A stretch of 64,000 nt of DNA, taken from positions 33,515,740 to 33,579,739 of the forward strand of contig CM018051.1 of the NCBI GenBank assembly GCA_008638375.1, written 5' to 3'. The translations under genes and the position numbers were made by a program. Shown one piece after another: positions 23,540-37,071 of the stretch; position 1 is the stretch's first letter; every line of letters starts with the position of its first letter. Source of the DNA: Nyssa sinensis. Lineage: Eukaryota; Streptophyta; Magnoliopsida; Cornales; Nyssaceae. The notes under the pieces are model-generated. The model made no database searches. It had not been told where the DNA came from and saw only the letters and a program-made list of their open reading frames with translations.

Positions 23540-24592
23540 TTTTGTGTCTATTTAATTCTCTGTTTAAAACACAATTTAACGTGTCAAGAAAACAGATTTC
23601 TACGATCATACTCTTCTAGGAGCTCCATTAACCTTAATGTAAAGTTATTTATTTGACATGTTTACGTGTCGTGTCTTTTCGCATTTCGTTTCTCGTACTT
23701 GCCTTAGTATTAGTACTTTGGCATTACTCTAATTTATAGTCATCTGACAGATGCTATTCATAAAATTTTATGTCTTTTTATTTTAGACATTTCTTTTGGT
23801 CGAATAGACTCTACCATTGAGTCCGGAGTGTCCAAGAAAGTCAGTTTAGGCTTTCCTAACATTTAATTCGGACTATTACATGTAAAAGGGCAAAATGGTC
23901 ATTTTATCGTTTTACGTGTCACATTTTTTCTGTACGTCGTTTCGTAATTTGGACTCCATTTTTGAGTCTGGGACGTCAAAGAAAGTTAATTTAGACCTTC
24001 TCTGATTTCATTTTGGCTTTAGAAGTACCAGGGGTATTTTGGTCTTTTTACCCCTTTACGTGTCTTTATTTTTCGGGACCCCATTTCGTGTTGTGGACCT
24101 CACCATTGGACTCAGAAGGTCCAAGATAGTAAGAATACACTAATAACTTGTTAATTTTGGTCAAAGGATATTTTGGTCATTTACCCCTTACGTGTTTTTA
24201 TTTTTCGGGCACCGTCTCGTAAAACGGACCCTACCATTAGTCTCAGAATATCCAAAATAGTAATGATACACTATTCATATGTTTAATTTGGACTTCATTT
24301 GCTCTATTTATGCCACAAGGGCAAAATAGTAATTTAACTTTATTTATTAAATAATTAAATTAATTATTTAATTATTTAATTATTTTTCCAGGGGTCTAAA
24401 TGCATAAATTTTCCTTCAGTTGGGCCTCAGTATAATTTTTCTGAAGCCCAGGGGTCAATCCGTAATAACCAAAAGTCTTGGTTTATTTTATTTTAAATAA
24501 AACAGAAAACCAGAGGGTTCAATTGAATCTTAAGTGAACCGGTCCGGTTCAGTTGCAAACCAACTGGTCTATCCGGTTTATTTACATGTGGC

Positions 24593-24611
24593 TGACGTCA
24601 TGATGACGTCA
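24593..24611. promoter_or_regulatory. Paired TGACGTCA palindromes (bZIP/TGA-type sites), copy 1
   Basis: TGACGTCA-TGA-TGACGTCA: two perfect C-box/CRE-like palindromes three bases apart, within LTR C copy 2. Plant bZIP factors bind this core. The same pair recurs in the other C LTRs. Function is inferred. Confidence 0.45.
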
Positions 24612-25973
24612 GCCCTAGCGTCCATTTATTTAAACCGACATTCAAAACGTCGCCGTTCCATTTAATCGGTGGCAAGCCCAGAGGCTGCCACCTGTCCGAG
24701 TTGACTCAGCCTCATTTTAAAAGCCGAGTCGACCCGTCTTCTGCTTCCCCACGAAACCGACTAAAAACCCTAGTTGCAATCTTCCATTTCTCTCTATTTC
24801 GTGGGTTTCTACTCAGCCAATCTCCACTGTTTCTAACCTAATCCATTTCTAGGACATTGGTTAAGTGTTTGGCATTCATTTTAGACTTTAAAATCTCTTT
24901 ATATGTTCGGTTTTAAGCTCGATAATCCGAACTGTTAAACCCATGGTTCATGCTTATTTCTTAACCAAAATTCATGGGGTTTCGTTTGTTATGATCCCCT
25001 CTTCATGGGGATTCATATCTCGTTCTTAAATATTGATTTAAACTGAGTTTTAAAGGGTTGGGTTTCAAACCCGTAACCTGTAACTAGACATTTGAGGGTC
25101 ATTTCTTGAGTTTTATGGTCGCGGTCATATGTTTTTAAAACACTCTTGGAGTCTAGTTGAGGTTCCAATAACCCAAACAATGTTTTGATCATGTGATTTC
25201 AGACCTGCTTCAAGCAAGGTCCATCAATGGTGGTTCTCATGGGTTTGGTGGTTTTTGGTGGTTTTTAATACTCCATTTCATGCTTGACATACTTATATAC
25301 ATATATTAAACATCATACGTGCATATCAAACTTAAAACAGTCCCTATCATGCTCAAATTTCTAGAGAGAGAAAAATACAAAAATTTGAAACTTTACCTGT
25401 TTACAGTGTTTTCTCTCTTGTTCTACTTCCAACTCTTCCTCTATTCTCCTTAGTTCTTCTTCTTTTGGTTTCTTTTGCAAGAAGAAAGCATGGTTTGCAT
25501 GCTTGGAATTTTATAGAAGAAGTGACCGACCCTTCTCTCTCCTCCATTCTCTCTCTACAGTTCTCTCTCTCTTCATTCTGATTTCGTAGCCCTACATAGC
25601 CCTCCCATCTCATAAATTTTGCTTTTCTTCTTTCAGCTTTGCATTAATTTGTTTTGAGATATTTATACATATAATATATACATATATATACATATACGCA
25701 TATAAGACAACACACACACACACACCAGCCGACACACACACACCCATTCCCACACTGTTCACACCTTTTTCATATATATATATACTTGCATACATACATG
25801 CTTCCATATACATACATATATATTTCACTTTATACCTATCTATATATATTATTTAATTAATATATATAACATTCCTTTACCTTAATTAATTAATAATTAA
25901 ATTAATTAATTATTTTTTATAAATTTTCGTAATACGTGTCATATGACCCGGTATCCCAGGTCGGGATATTACA

Positions 25974-26037
25974 TTCTTCCCTACTTAAAAGAGTTTTGTC
26001 CTCAAAACTCGACTACTCATATGACCCGGTATCCCCA
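25974..26037 (-). other. Internal remnant with polypurine tract next to LTR C copy 2
   Basis: The reverse complement contains 'gaggacaaaactctttt' then AAGTAGGGAAGAA directly before the LTR start, the standard end of a gypsy internal region. Beyond it (26013-26037) is a stray copy of LTR-start sequence, then LTR C copy 1 in the opposite direction. Confidence 0.65.
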
Positions 26038-26399
26038 AGGGTTTTGGCTCAGAAATGAGCATGTATGACCGAATTACAGTTCGGATTATCAAGGTTGAAA
26101 ACGATCAAACGGAACCCTTTTGAACTCCAAAATGAATGCCAATCGAATTGTTTATACCTTAGGAACATTTTGGAACGAAAACAGTAAGGATCCATGGATC
26201 CAAACTGCACGAAATAGGAAGAAATGGATTCGGAAATTAGGGTTTTCAGTCGGTCGACGTGAGGAAGACTAAGATGAGTTAACTCGGTTTTTAAAATAAG
26301 GCTGGGTCGACTCGGACAGGTGGCAGCCTCTGGGCTTGCCACCGAATTAATTGAACGACGAAGTTTTGGTCGTGGTTTAAATTGAATGAGACCTAGGGC

Positions 26400-26418
26400 T
26401 GACGTCATGATGACGTCA
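26400..26418. promoter_or_regulatory. Paired TGACGTCA palindromes, copy 2
   Basis: TGACGTCA-TGA-TGACGTCA in LTR C copy 1, the inverted counterpart of 24593-24611. Confidence 0.45.
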
Positions 26419-27472
26419 ACCACATGTAAATAAACCGACCGAACCGGTTGCTTTATGACTAGACCGGACCGGTTCACTTCCAATTTAACTGAACCCTTTG
26501 GTTTTTATAATTTAATTAAAAATCAAATAAACCAAGACTTTTGGTTATTACGGATTGACCCCTGGGCTTCAGAAAAATTATACTGAGGCCCAACTGAGGG
26601 AAAATTTATGCAATAAGGCCCCTGAAAAAATAATTAAATAATTAAATAATTAATTTAATTATTTAATGAATAAAGTTAAATTACTATTTTGCCCTTGTGG
26701 CATAAATAGAGCAAATGAAGTCCAAATTAAACATATGAATAGTGTATCTTTACTATTTTGGATATTCTGAGACTAATGGTAGGGTCCGTTTTACGAGACG
26801 GGGCCCAAAAAATAAAGACACGTAAAGGGGTAAATGACCAAAATACCCCTTGACCAAAATTAACAAGTTATTAGTGTATTCTTACTATCTTGGACCTTCT
26901 GAGTCCAATGGTGAGGTCCACGACATGAGACGGAGTCCCGAAAAATAAAGACACGTAAAGGGATAAAAAGACCAAAATATCCCTGGTACCCCTAAAGCCA
27001 AAATGAAATCAGAGAAGGTCTAAATCGACTTTCCTTGACATCCCGGACTCAAAAATGGAGTCCAAATTACGAAACGAAGTACAGAAAAATATGACACGTA
27101 AAACGATAAATGACCATTTTGTCCTTTTACATATAACAGTCCGAATAAAATGTTAGGAAAGCCTAAACCGACTTTCTTCGACACTCCGGACTCAATGGTA
27201 GAGTCTATTCGACCTAAAGAAATGTCTAAAATAAAAAGACATAAAATTTGATGAATAGCATCTGTCAGATGACTATAAATTAGAGTAATGCCAAAGTACT
27301 AATACTAAGGCAAGTACGAGAAACGAAATACGAAAAGACACGACACGTAAACATGTCAAATAAATAACTTTACATTAAGGTTAATGGAGCTACCAGAAGA
27401 GTATGATTGTAGAAATCTATTTTCTTGACACGTTAAATTATGTTTTAAACAGAGAATTAAATAGACACAAAA

Positions 27473-27757
27473 ATGAACCAAGAACGAGAAGTTCCCCCAA
27501 TGATGACAAGGGCATAAATAGCAAATGATCCGAAACAGAAAGTTTTTCGGGAGAAGCTAGAAAAACAGCTCCAGGTAGTTCAGAAATATATCCAAATTGC
27601 CAAAACAAATGAAGTGGCCTGCGTTCGCCCCTTCATTTACAAGACTATAACCAAGGAGCAACTAGCAGCGAAAAAGATTAAGAAATAGGAGGACACTGAA
27701 ACGCTACAAGAATGGCTTCACAGGTTGAAGGAAGCCAAAGGAAAGGCGACTAAATAG
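27473..27757 (+). pseudogene. Broken copy of the 94-codon LTR C frame
   Basis: It aligns end to end without indels with the frame at 23255-23539 but has two internal stops (a TAA and a TAG, both at Gln codons of the intact copy). Same position within the LTR, just before 'gaggtgagtaacc'. Confidence 0.7.
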
Positions 27758-30505
27758 ATCGAAAACCCGAAGTACGAGGTGAGTAACCTTGTGTTTGAAT
27801 TGAAGATTTAACTCCATGGATTTGAAAAAGTTTTAAGTTCAAAGATGTGAAGTATTTGAAGTTTCAAATTCAGTATTTACATGATTCAGCTTTTAATTGT
27901 ACTGTTTTATAACTCTATTATGACATGCTCAGTGATTGGTATCTATCATAGTTTTCTTCAAACATATTTCAGCATGTCTAAAGTTTTAAATGCCAAATTA
28001 TGTTAAATATCCTGAATTTGATAGTTACAAGTATTTGAAGTCCTATTGTAGAAATTATACATTTCATGTTTTTAAATACTCATGAAAGTATCTATTGAAG
28101 AAGTTATGTGATAAATGTTTTACAAGATAAACGGTACTAAGTACCACCCCCTATGATGGTTGAAATCCTTCGGGATTCAACAGTAAATGCCCGGTAGCAG
28201 GATCTAATCCCCCAGGCAAATGAGATCGACAGTATTGGCAGTAAAATGGGAGTCTGGTTCGAAACAAATTCCACCTAATTAAAGAGAAAAGTTGACAAAG
28301 TGATTTGGAAATGAAAGCATGTTTTACCCTCATTTTCAAATACATATTTATGTGATTTAAAGTTTATATACTTTATCTGATGAAGTACGAGTTTTGCTTG
28401 AATACTTTAAATGTTTCCAAGTTATTTGAAATGCATATGTTTTGAGTTATATACTCTATTTGACGAAGTACGAGTTTAGCTTGAATACTTTAAATGTTTC
28501 CAAGCTATCTGTTTATGAAATGCATATGTTCGAGTTATATACTCCATTTGACAAAGTATAAGTATAGCTTGAATACTTAAAATGTTTCAAAGCTATTTGT
28601 TTTAAGAATGCATGTACTCTGTATTCTAAATTGTATAAGCAATTGGTAGTGAATGTTTTACAACTCTTATGTACTAAAAACCACTGCTAATTGAAAACCC
28701 CATGACGAACACTGGAATTGCTCACAAGCTTAGACTAGCTTACCCGGACTTTGTTCGGACCCCTCTTTCAGGTGATGCAGCAGACAGGGTCTTAAGAACG
28801 ACGATGATGAGTCTAGCTATTTTTGGAAGGATGTGTTTAAGTAGTTTCTTTTGAAGAACCTATGAACATTAGTAGTACGTTTTGTATTAATAGACAGAGT
28901 AAGAATATGTAATAAGCCCTCAGGGCAACCGAATATGTATTGTATTAATGTATGAAGTCTTTAAGTTTTATTTATACTCTGAATGTGTAACCATGTATGT
29001 TAAGTATGGAGCAGCAGTATTGGACGGATGTGCATAATTTAAAAATGAGAAAAGAAAAGAAAGAAAAATTTTTTTTCACGCTTCCGTAATCATGTGTTGC
29101 ACATCTATTCCATACCGCTGCAGATGCGAGCCTTGTCTCGAGGCCTTCGGGTCTCGGGGCGGCAGTCGCGATCCGATAATCTGCAGAGGGTGGGTTTCGG
29201 GTCGTGACACTTGAGGTCTCTATAAACCAAATGGAGTTTGGATTCGATGGTTCCAGACCTGTTGTAAGCAAGGTCCTTCAATGGCGGTCTTCGTGGGTTT
29301 CGAGGTTTCAGGCAATTTTGAGACCAAATTTCATGCTTTTCTTAGTTTAAATATACTCTAAACATCATATATACATAGATCAAAGCCTAAACAGTTCATA
29401 TGTAAGTAAAATTCTAGAGAGAGAAAATCTGATGTTTTGTAGTTTTTACCTCCGAATGGTATTCTCCCTTATTCCTTCTGTTCCTTCTTCCTTCTTCTCA
29501 GAACTTCTTCCTTCTCTCTATTTCTATTTCTCTCCCTCTGTGTCACGACCCGAAACCCACCCTCTGCAGATTTCGCATCACGACTGCCACCCTCAGGCCC
29601 GAGGATGCTTGGGCGAAGGCTCGCATCTACAGCGGTATCGAATAGATGTGTTTCAAGTGGTTGCGGAAGCCCGAAAAACTTTTTTCTTTTCTTTCTTATT
29701 TAAAATTTGCACATCCGCCCGGTACTGCCGCTCTTCACATTTTGGTATACATGTATAATCATACATTCAGAGCATATCTAAAAGCTTAAAGACTTTATAA
29801 TATTATATATCACTGCCCTGAGGTCTTAATACATATTTTGTACTGTCTACTACTACAGGAGTTCGTACTAAAAATTCACATGGCTTCATAAGGAAACTAC
29901 TTAAGTACAACTTCCCAAAATGGCAGATCTGTAATATCCCGACTCGGGATACCGGGTCATATGACACGTATTACGAGAATTAACAAAAATAATTAATTAA
30001 TTTAATTATTAATTAATTAAAATAAAGGAATGTTATATATTAATTAAATAATATATGTATATGTATAAGGTAAAATATGTATGTATGTATATGGAAGCAT
30101 GTATGTATGCAAGTATGTATATGAAAAAGGTGTGAACAGTGTGTGAATGGTGTGTGTGTGTGTCGGCTGGTGTGTGTGTGTGTTGTCTTGTATATATGTG
30201 TATATGTATATATATGTATATATTATATGTATAAATATCATGTAAAATTTAATGCAAAGTAGAAAAGAGAAAAAGTAAAATTAATGAGAAGTGAGGGCTA
30301 TGTAGGGCTATGAAATCAGAAAGAAGAGAGAGAGAGAGAGAGAGAGAGGGAACACGAGAGAGAGAGAGAGAGGTCGGTTCTCTCTTTAAAAGCAAGGCAT
30401 GCAAAGCATGCTTTACTTCATACGAAAGAAATCAGAAAAAGAGGAACTGAGGAGGTAGAAGAAGAGATTTAGAGCAAGAAAGAAAGAGAAAAACAGTGGT
30501 GAAAG

Positions 30506-32471
30506 GTGAACCCATGAAAACTTTTAAAATTCTCTCTCTAGAATATTTTGCATGTGTTAAGAGATTTAGGTTACGTTATGTATATATGATGCTTAAGATA
30601 TGTCTAGAAGTGTATCAAGCACAAAAATTTGCTATGAAAATGACTGAAAATATGAAACCCACGAAAAATCTCCATTGAAGACCTTGCCCATGGCAGGTCT
30701 GAATCGACTTCCTTTAAGCTTGATTTGGCTTATCAAGACTTAAAGTAGATATTATGAGCATGCTAAAAACATATGACCGCGACCATAAAGCTCAAAAAAT
30801 GACCCTCAAATACCAAGTTGCAGGTTACGGGTTTACACCCCAAACCTTGCAACTCATGACTTAATCTATTTCTCTAAATGAAAACTGAAACCTCATGAAT
30901 AGAGGATCATTATGGAACAAACCGTAAGTGATTTGGCTCAGAAATGAGCATGTATGACCGAATTACAGTTCGGACTATCAAGGTTGAAAATGATCAAACG
31001 GGATCCTTTTGAACTCCAAAATGAATGCCAATTGAATTGGTTATACCTTAGGAACGTTTTGGGACAAAAACAATGAGGATCCATGGATCCAAACTGCACG
31101 AAATAGGAAGAAAAGAAATTCAGAAATTAGGGTTTTCAGTCGGTCGAAGTGGGGAAGAAGAAGGCGGGTCAACTCGGCCTTTAAATGAGGCTGAGTCAAC
31201 TCAGACAGGTGGCAGCCTCTGGGCTTGCCACCGAATTAGTAAGATGACGACGTTATGAATGTCGGTTTAAATAAATGGACGCTAGGGCTGACGTCATCAT
31301 GACGTCAGCCACATGTAAATAAACCGGATAGACCGGTTGGGTTGTAACTGAACCGGACCGGTTCACTTAAGATTCAATTGAACCCTCTGGTTTTCTATTT
31401 TATTCAAAATAAAATAAACCAAGACTTTTGGTTATTACGGATTGACCCCTGGGCTTCAGAAAAATTATACTGAGGCCCAACTGAGGGAAAATTTATGCAT
31501 TTAGACCCCTGGAAAAATAATTAAATAATTAATTTAATTATTTAATAAATAAAGTAAAATTACTATTATACCCTTGGGTAATAAATAGAGCAAATGAAGT
31601 CCAAATTAAGCATATGAATAGTGTATCCTTACTATTTTGGATATTCTGAGACTAATGGTAGGGTCCGTTTTATGAGACGGGGCCCGAAAAATAAAAACAC
31701 GTAAGGGATAAATGACCAAAATACCCCTTGACCAAAATTTAACAAGTTATTAGTGTATTCTTACTATCTCGAACCTTCTGAGTCCAATGGTGAGGTCCAC
31801 GACACAAGATGAGGTCCCGAACATAAAGACACGTAAGGGGGGTAAAATGACTAAATTACCCCTAGTACCTCAAAAGTCAAATTAAAAGCAGGGAAGGTCT
31901 AAATTGACTTTCTTTGACATTCCGGACTCAAAAATGGAGTCCAAATTACGAAACGAAGTACAGATAATATGACACGTAAAATGGTAAATGACCATTTTGC
32001 CCTTTTACATATAAAAGTCCAAATTAAATTCTTGGAAAGCCTAAACCGACTTTCTTCGACACTCCGGACTCAATGATAGAGTCTATTCGACCAAAAGAAA
32101 TGTCTAAAATAAAAAGACATAAAATTTGATGAATAGAATCTGTCAGATGACTATAAATTAAAGTAATGCCGAAGTATTAATCCTAAGGCGTATACGAAAA
32201 AATGAAATACGAAAAGACACGACACGTAAACATGTTAAATAAATAACTTTAAATTAAAGTTAATGGAGCTCCCAGAAGAGTATAAATTGAAATAAATTCA
32301 ATTTCTAACACATTAAATTGTGTCATAGGTTAAGAATACGAGTTACGTTAAGTACATATGAATTTATGAAATCATTGTAGGATCTAATACGATTTAAGCA
32401 TAAGTTAAGGAATATCGAGATGATATTACAATGAATGTGAAGTTGATGAGATATTTATGAATTGTTCTTAG
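30506..32471 (+). other. Putative LTR intron (C copy 3)
   Basis: Donor GAAAG|GTGAACC at 30506; acceptor GTTCTTAG|GAAC at 32471. A 55 nt segment and a second donor CAAG|GTGAGTAACC (32527) follow. Splicing is inferred. Confidence 0.45.
31289..31307. promoter_or_regulatory. Paired TGACGTCA palindromes, copy 3
   Basis: TGACGTCA-TCA-TGACGTCA in solo LTR C copy 3. A related single TGACGTCA-like palindrome (GCTGACGTCAGC) is near 45219-45232. Confidence 0.45.
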
Positions 32472-35400
32472 GAACTACAAGGAAAGTGGGAAAGCGCATT
32501 ATTAGCACTAACCCTAAAGAACCAAGGTGAGTAACCTTGTGTTTGAATTGGAGATTTAACTCCATGAATTTGAAAAAGTTTTAAGTTCAAAGATATGAAA
32601 TATTTGAAGTTTCAAATTCAGTATTTACATGATTCAGTTTTTAATTGTTCTATTTTATAACTCTATTATGACATACTCAATGATTAGTATCTATCATAGT
32701 TTTCTTAAAACATATTTCAGCATGTCTAAAGTTTTAAATGCCAAATTATGTTAAATATCCTGAATTTGATAGTTACAAGTATTTGAAGTCCTATTGTAGA
32801 AATTATACATTTCATGTTTTAAATACTCATGAAAGTATCTATTGAAGAAGTTATGTGATAAATGTTTTACAAGATAAACGGTACTAAGTACCACCCCCTA
32901 TGATGGTTGAAATCTTTCGGGATTCAACATTAAATGCCCGGTAGCAGGATCTAATCCCCCAGGCAAATGAGATCGACAGTATTGGAAGTAAAATGGGAGT
33001 CTGGTTCGAAACAGATTCCACCTAATTAAAGAGAAAAGATGACAAAGTGATTTTGGAAATGAAGCAGGTTTTACCCTCATTTTCAAATACATATGTGATT
33101 TAAAGTTTATATACTTTATCTGATGAAGTACGAGTTTCGCTTGGATACCTTAAATGTTTTCAAGCTATTTGAAATGCATGTGTTTTGAGTTATATACTCT
33201 ATTTGACGAAGTACGAGTTTAGCTTGAATACTTTAAATGTTTCAAAGCTATCTGTTTTATGAAATGCATATGTTTTGAGTTATATACTCTATTTGACGAA
33301 GTATGAGTTTAACTTGAATACTTTAAATGTTTCAAAGCTATCTATTTTAAGGAATGCATATATTTTGTATTCAAAGTATACGAACAATTGGCGGTGATTA
33401 TTTTACAACTCTTATGTACTAAAAACCACTGCTAATTGAAAACCCTATGACGAACACTGGAATTGCTCACAAGCTTAGATTAGCTTACCCGGAATTTGTT
33501 CGGACCCCCCTTTCAGGTGATGCAGCAGACAGGGTCTTAAGGACGACGACGATGAGTCTAGCTATTTTTTTGGAAGGATATGTTTAAGTAGTTTTCTTTG
33601 AAGAACCTATGAACACTAGTAGTACGTTTTGTATTAGTAGACAATGTAAGAATATGTAATAAGCCCTCAGGGCAACCGAATATGTATTGTATTAATGTAT
33701 GAAGTCTTTAAGTTTTAGTTATACTCTGAATGTGTAACCATGTATGTTAAGTATGGAGCAGCAGTATTGGACGGATGTGCATAATTTAAAAATGAGAAAA
33801 GAAAAGAAAAAGTTTTTCACGCTTCCGCAATCATGTGTAGCACATCTATTCGATACCGCTGCAGATGCGAGCCTTATCGCGAGGCCTTCGGGTCTCGGGG
33901 CGGCGGTGGCGATCCGGTAATCCGCACAGGATGGGTTTCGGGTCGTGACAAGATCCATCGTCTTCGTCTTCAAATCAAAAACTGCCTTTTGTCATTTACC
34001 TGAAAGAAGGATCCGAACAAAGTCCGAATAAGCTAATCTAAGCTTGTGAGTAATTCCTGCATTCGTCATGGGGTTTTCAACTGGTAGTGATTTATCACTT
34101 GAGAGTTTATAAAATACTCACTACCAATTGTTCGTACAATTTAGAACACAGAATATATGCATTCTCAAAACGGATGGCTTGAAACATTTAAAATGTTCAA
34201 GCTAAACTTATACTTATGAACTTCAAATCATATAACATAACATGTCATTCTTAAATAGAGTATATAAAACTCGAAACATATGCATTTCATAAAACAGATA
34301 TCTTTGAAACAATTAAAGTGTTCAAGCTAAACTCGTACTTCGTTAATAAAGTATATAAACTTTAAAACACATAAATATGTATTTTGAAAATGAGGGTAAA
34401 ACCTGCTTTCATTTTCAAAATCACTTGTCATCTTTTTTCTTTAATTAGGTGGAATTTGTTTCGAACCAGACTCCCGTTTTACTGCAATGCTACAATGGAG
34501 ATATCTCATTTGCCTGGGGGATTATATCCTGCTACCGGGCATGTACTGTTGAATCCCGAAGGATTTCAACCATCATAGGGGGTGGTACTTAGTACCGTTT
34601 ATCTTATAAAACATTTGTCACATGACTTCTTCAATAGATATTTTCATGAATATTTAAAATATGAAATATATAACTTCTGTAATGAAACTTCACTGTTGGG
34701 AATAATCAAATTCAAAATATTTAAAGAGATTTGCATTTGATTTAGACATGCTAAATATTTTCAAGAAAAGAGCTGAATATAAAACATTCATCAAGCATGT
34801 CATAACAGAAGATTTTAAAAGAACGGAATCATATGAAGACTGAATTTGATATTCAAAGGCTGTAATAACTTGAACTTAAAACTTCTTCAAATTCATGGAG
34901 TTAAATCTCCATTTCAAATACAGGGTTACTCACCTTAGTCCTTTTAGGTCACTGCTAAAGTGCGCTTTCCTACTTCCTCCGTAATTCTTAAGAACAATTC
35001 ATAAACAGTCTCATTAACTTCACATTCACTGCAATATCATCTATCGATGTTTCTTAACTTATGCTTCAAGCGTATTTCATCCTAACCGATTTAACTCATA
35101 CTCCTAACCAACGACACAATTTATTATGTTAGAAATTTAATTCATTTCAACCTATACTCTTCTGGTAGCTCCATTAACTTTAATTTAAAGTTATTTACTT
35201 CACATGTTAACGCGTTGTGTCTTTTCATACTTTATTTCTTCGTACTTGCCTTAGTTTAATACTTCGACAATACTTTAGCTTTAGTCATCAGACAGATGCT
35301 ATTCATAAAATTTTATGTCTTTTTATTTTAGACACTTCTTTTGGTCGAATAGACTCTATCATTGAGTCCAGAGCGTCGAAGGAAGTCGGTTTAGGCTTTC

Positions 35401-35789
35401 TTAGAATTTAATTCGGACTTTTATATGTAAAAGGGCAAAATGGTCATTTACCATTTTACGTGTCACATCTTTCGTACTTCGTTTCATAATTTGGACTCCA
35501 TTATTGAGTCCGGACGTCGAAGAAAGTCAATTTAGACCTTCTCGGCTTTTAATTTGGCTTTGGACATGTCAGGGGCAGTTTGATAATTTACATCTTAACA
35601 TGTCTTATTTTTTGGTGTCTCGTCTCGTGAAACGGACCGCACCGTTGGGTTCAGAGCATCCAAAATAGTCAAAATACACTATTTGTTTATTCTATTTGGA
35701 CTTCATTTGACCCGTTTTAGAACTTGGCAATTTCATAATTCTATTTGACTAATAATCCTTAAAGTCTAGCTAACTCGAAGTGCTTTATT

Positions 35790-36338
35790 TAAAAATAAAC
35801 ATTACCTCCGTAGGATGCCTATCTCCTTTTCAAATTTCATCCTCGTGACCTCAGTGAAGTCTCTCTTTTCAGTGAAACATTCTTGATGATCTCATTGAGA
35901 CTGTACACTTTCACTCCAACCGCCAACCTTTGGAGAATTTGCAGTTGAGTGTCATAAGCCCTAACCATGTGTCTTGCTCTTGCCTGAGTCCCCCAATGGC
36001 AATTCACTCTCGCTCGTCAGTTTTATTTCAACTATGCTTGTCTTGGGTATAACAGGCACTAACAAGAAATCAACAAGCAAAGCATCAAGCTTTGTAGCTA
36101 CTGCACCTCCCTTAGATATAGAGAGTAGTCAATCTGCGACAAGAACTCAAAAGCCCTCACTCTCATCTTCAAATCATTCTGTATTAGCATTGGCATCACA
36201 ATCACCAAACACCTTACCCATGAAGCGCCAGCTAAATTTTCATTTTGTGGCCACTGGATTAACCCGTTGACCTGCTGATTCTACTTCATGGCTGGACGGC
36301 AGCTTTACTGCATACGTCCCTCTTGCACCGTTGCACGA

Positions 36339-36373
<35 letters not shown>

Positions 36374-36560
36374 CATACATATATTGATCTCCTACATATT
36401 CTGCTCTAACACAACAGCAGTAATCACGGCCATAGATGAAAACCCCAACCCAAACACACAGCAACCTCATATATTGCCCATAAGGCCTCAAACCGCTCAA
36501 AGAAACTAACACTGCAACTATAGAAAATTTAACAAAACAGCCACACCAACACTGTAACAG
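35790..36560. other. Unexplained insert in minus LTR, possible captured sequence
   Basis: This stretch is not shared with the other C LTRs. The plus strand has a 98-codon Ser/Thr-rich frame (35974-36270), and the minus strand is open for about 50 codons near 35835-35990. I recognise neither. A CA/TA microsatellite (about 36340-36374) lies inside. Confidence 0.4.
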
Positions 36561-37039
36561 CCTAGATCTCATCGATTTTGAAACCTCAATGTCACAGATC
36601 GTGAAACCCAGTAGCTAATCCCAGCGGTAATATTTTCACTACTGTAGCAACATAAGGTCCACCCTCTTCTGTTAACTCAACCCGTGACCGCCGAATCATC
36701 AAAACCCATACAACCATGCCATCATCGACATCTTCCAACCTCGACCAGATCTTGCGATCCGACTGGTTGCCACAGCTCCTCTTTCTCTTTCTATTTTCTC
36801 TCAACTTTTTCTGGGCAAAACCCCATGTCTCTCTTTACCTCTGTTCCTGCTGCTCTCACCCAACCCACTCGACATCACTGTTACTTCTCCCCCACTACCT
36901 CATCTATCTCCCTTTCTCTCTGGCGCTACAACACGATACACACATAACACATATTATATGCCCGTATCCCTCTTGGCCGAAACTTCCTAGAAGTTTCCTT
37001 TCATCTTTTCTCTTTCCCACTTTCTGTTCTCACTTGATT

Positions 37040-37071
<32 letters not shown>

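Larger units (their letters stand above)
15687..26037 (-). mobile_element. LTR C (copy 2), minus strand, plus 64 bp of internal DNA
   Basis: On the plus strand the LTR begins TGTCACGACCCGAAACCC at 15687 and ends GGTCGGGATATTACA at 25973. The young element B (16787-22903) and one TSD copy interrupt it, giving about 4.2 kb of LTR. Beyond 25973 comes an inverse polypurine tract and an 'aaaactcgac' string, so this was the 3' LTR of a minus-strand element whose body was lost. It faces copy 1, forming a large inverted repeat. Confidence 0.75.
15387..29209 (+). mobile_element. Solo LTR C (copy 1), plus strand, TSD CTTGA, with insertions
   Basis: It starts TGTAATATCCCGACCCGGG and ends GGGTTTCGGGTCGTGACA. 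TSD CTTGA lies at 15382-15386 and 29210-29214. Its own DNA is 15387-15686 and about 26038-29209. A minus-strand C element (15687-26037) sits between them, and about 0.8 kb of this LTR was lost at that junction compared with the copy at 29930-33950. It carries a broken copy of a captured reading frame at 27473-27757. Confidence 0.85.
29930..33950 (+). mobile_element. Solo LTR C (copy 3), TSD AGATC
   Basis: TGTAATATCCCGACTCGGG to GGGTTTCGGGTCGTGACA, 4021 bp, with TSD AGATC at 29925-29929 and 33951-33955. It is the uninterrupted reference for family C in this window. It holds a GA run (about 30326-30371), paired TGACGTCA sites and a GT-AG block. Confidence 0.92.
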
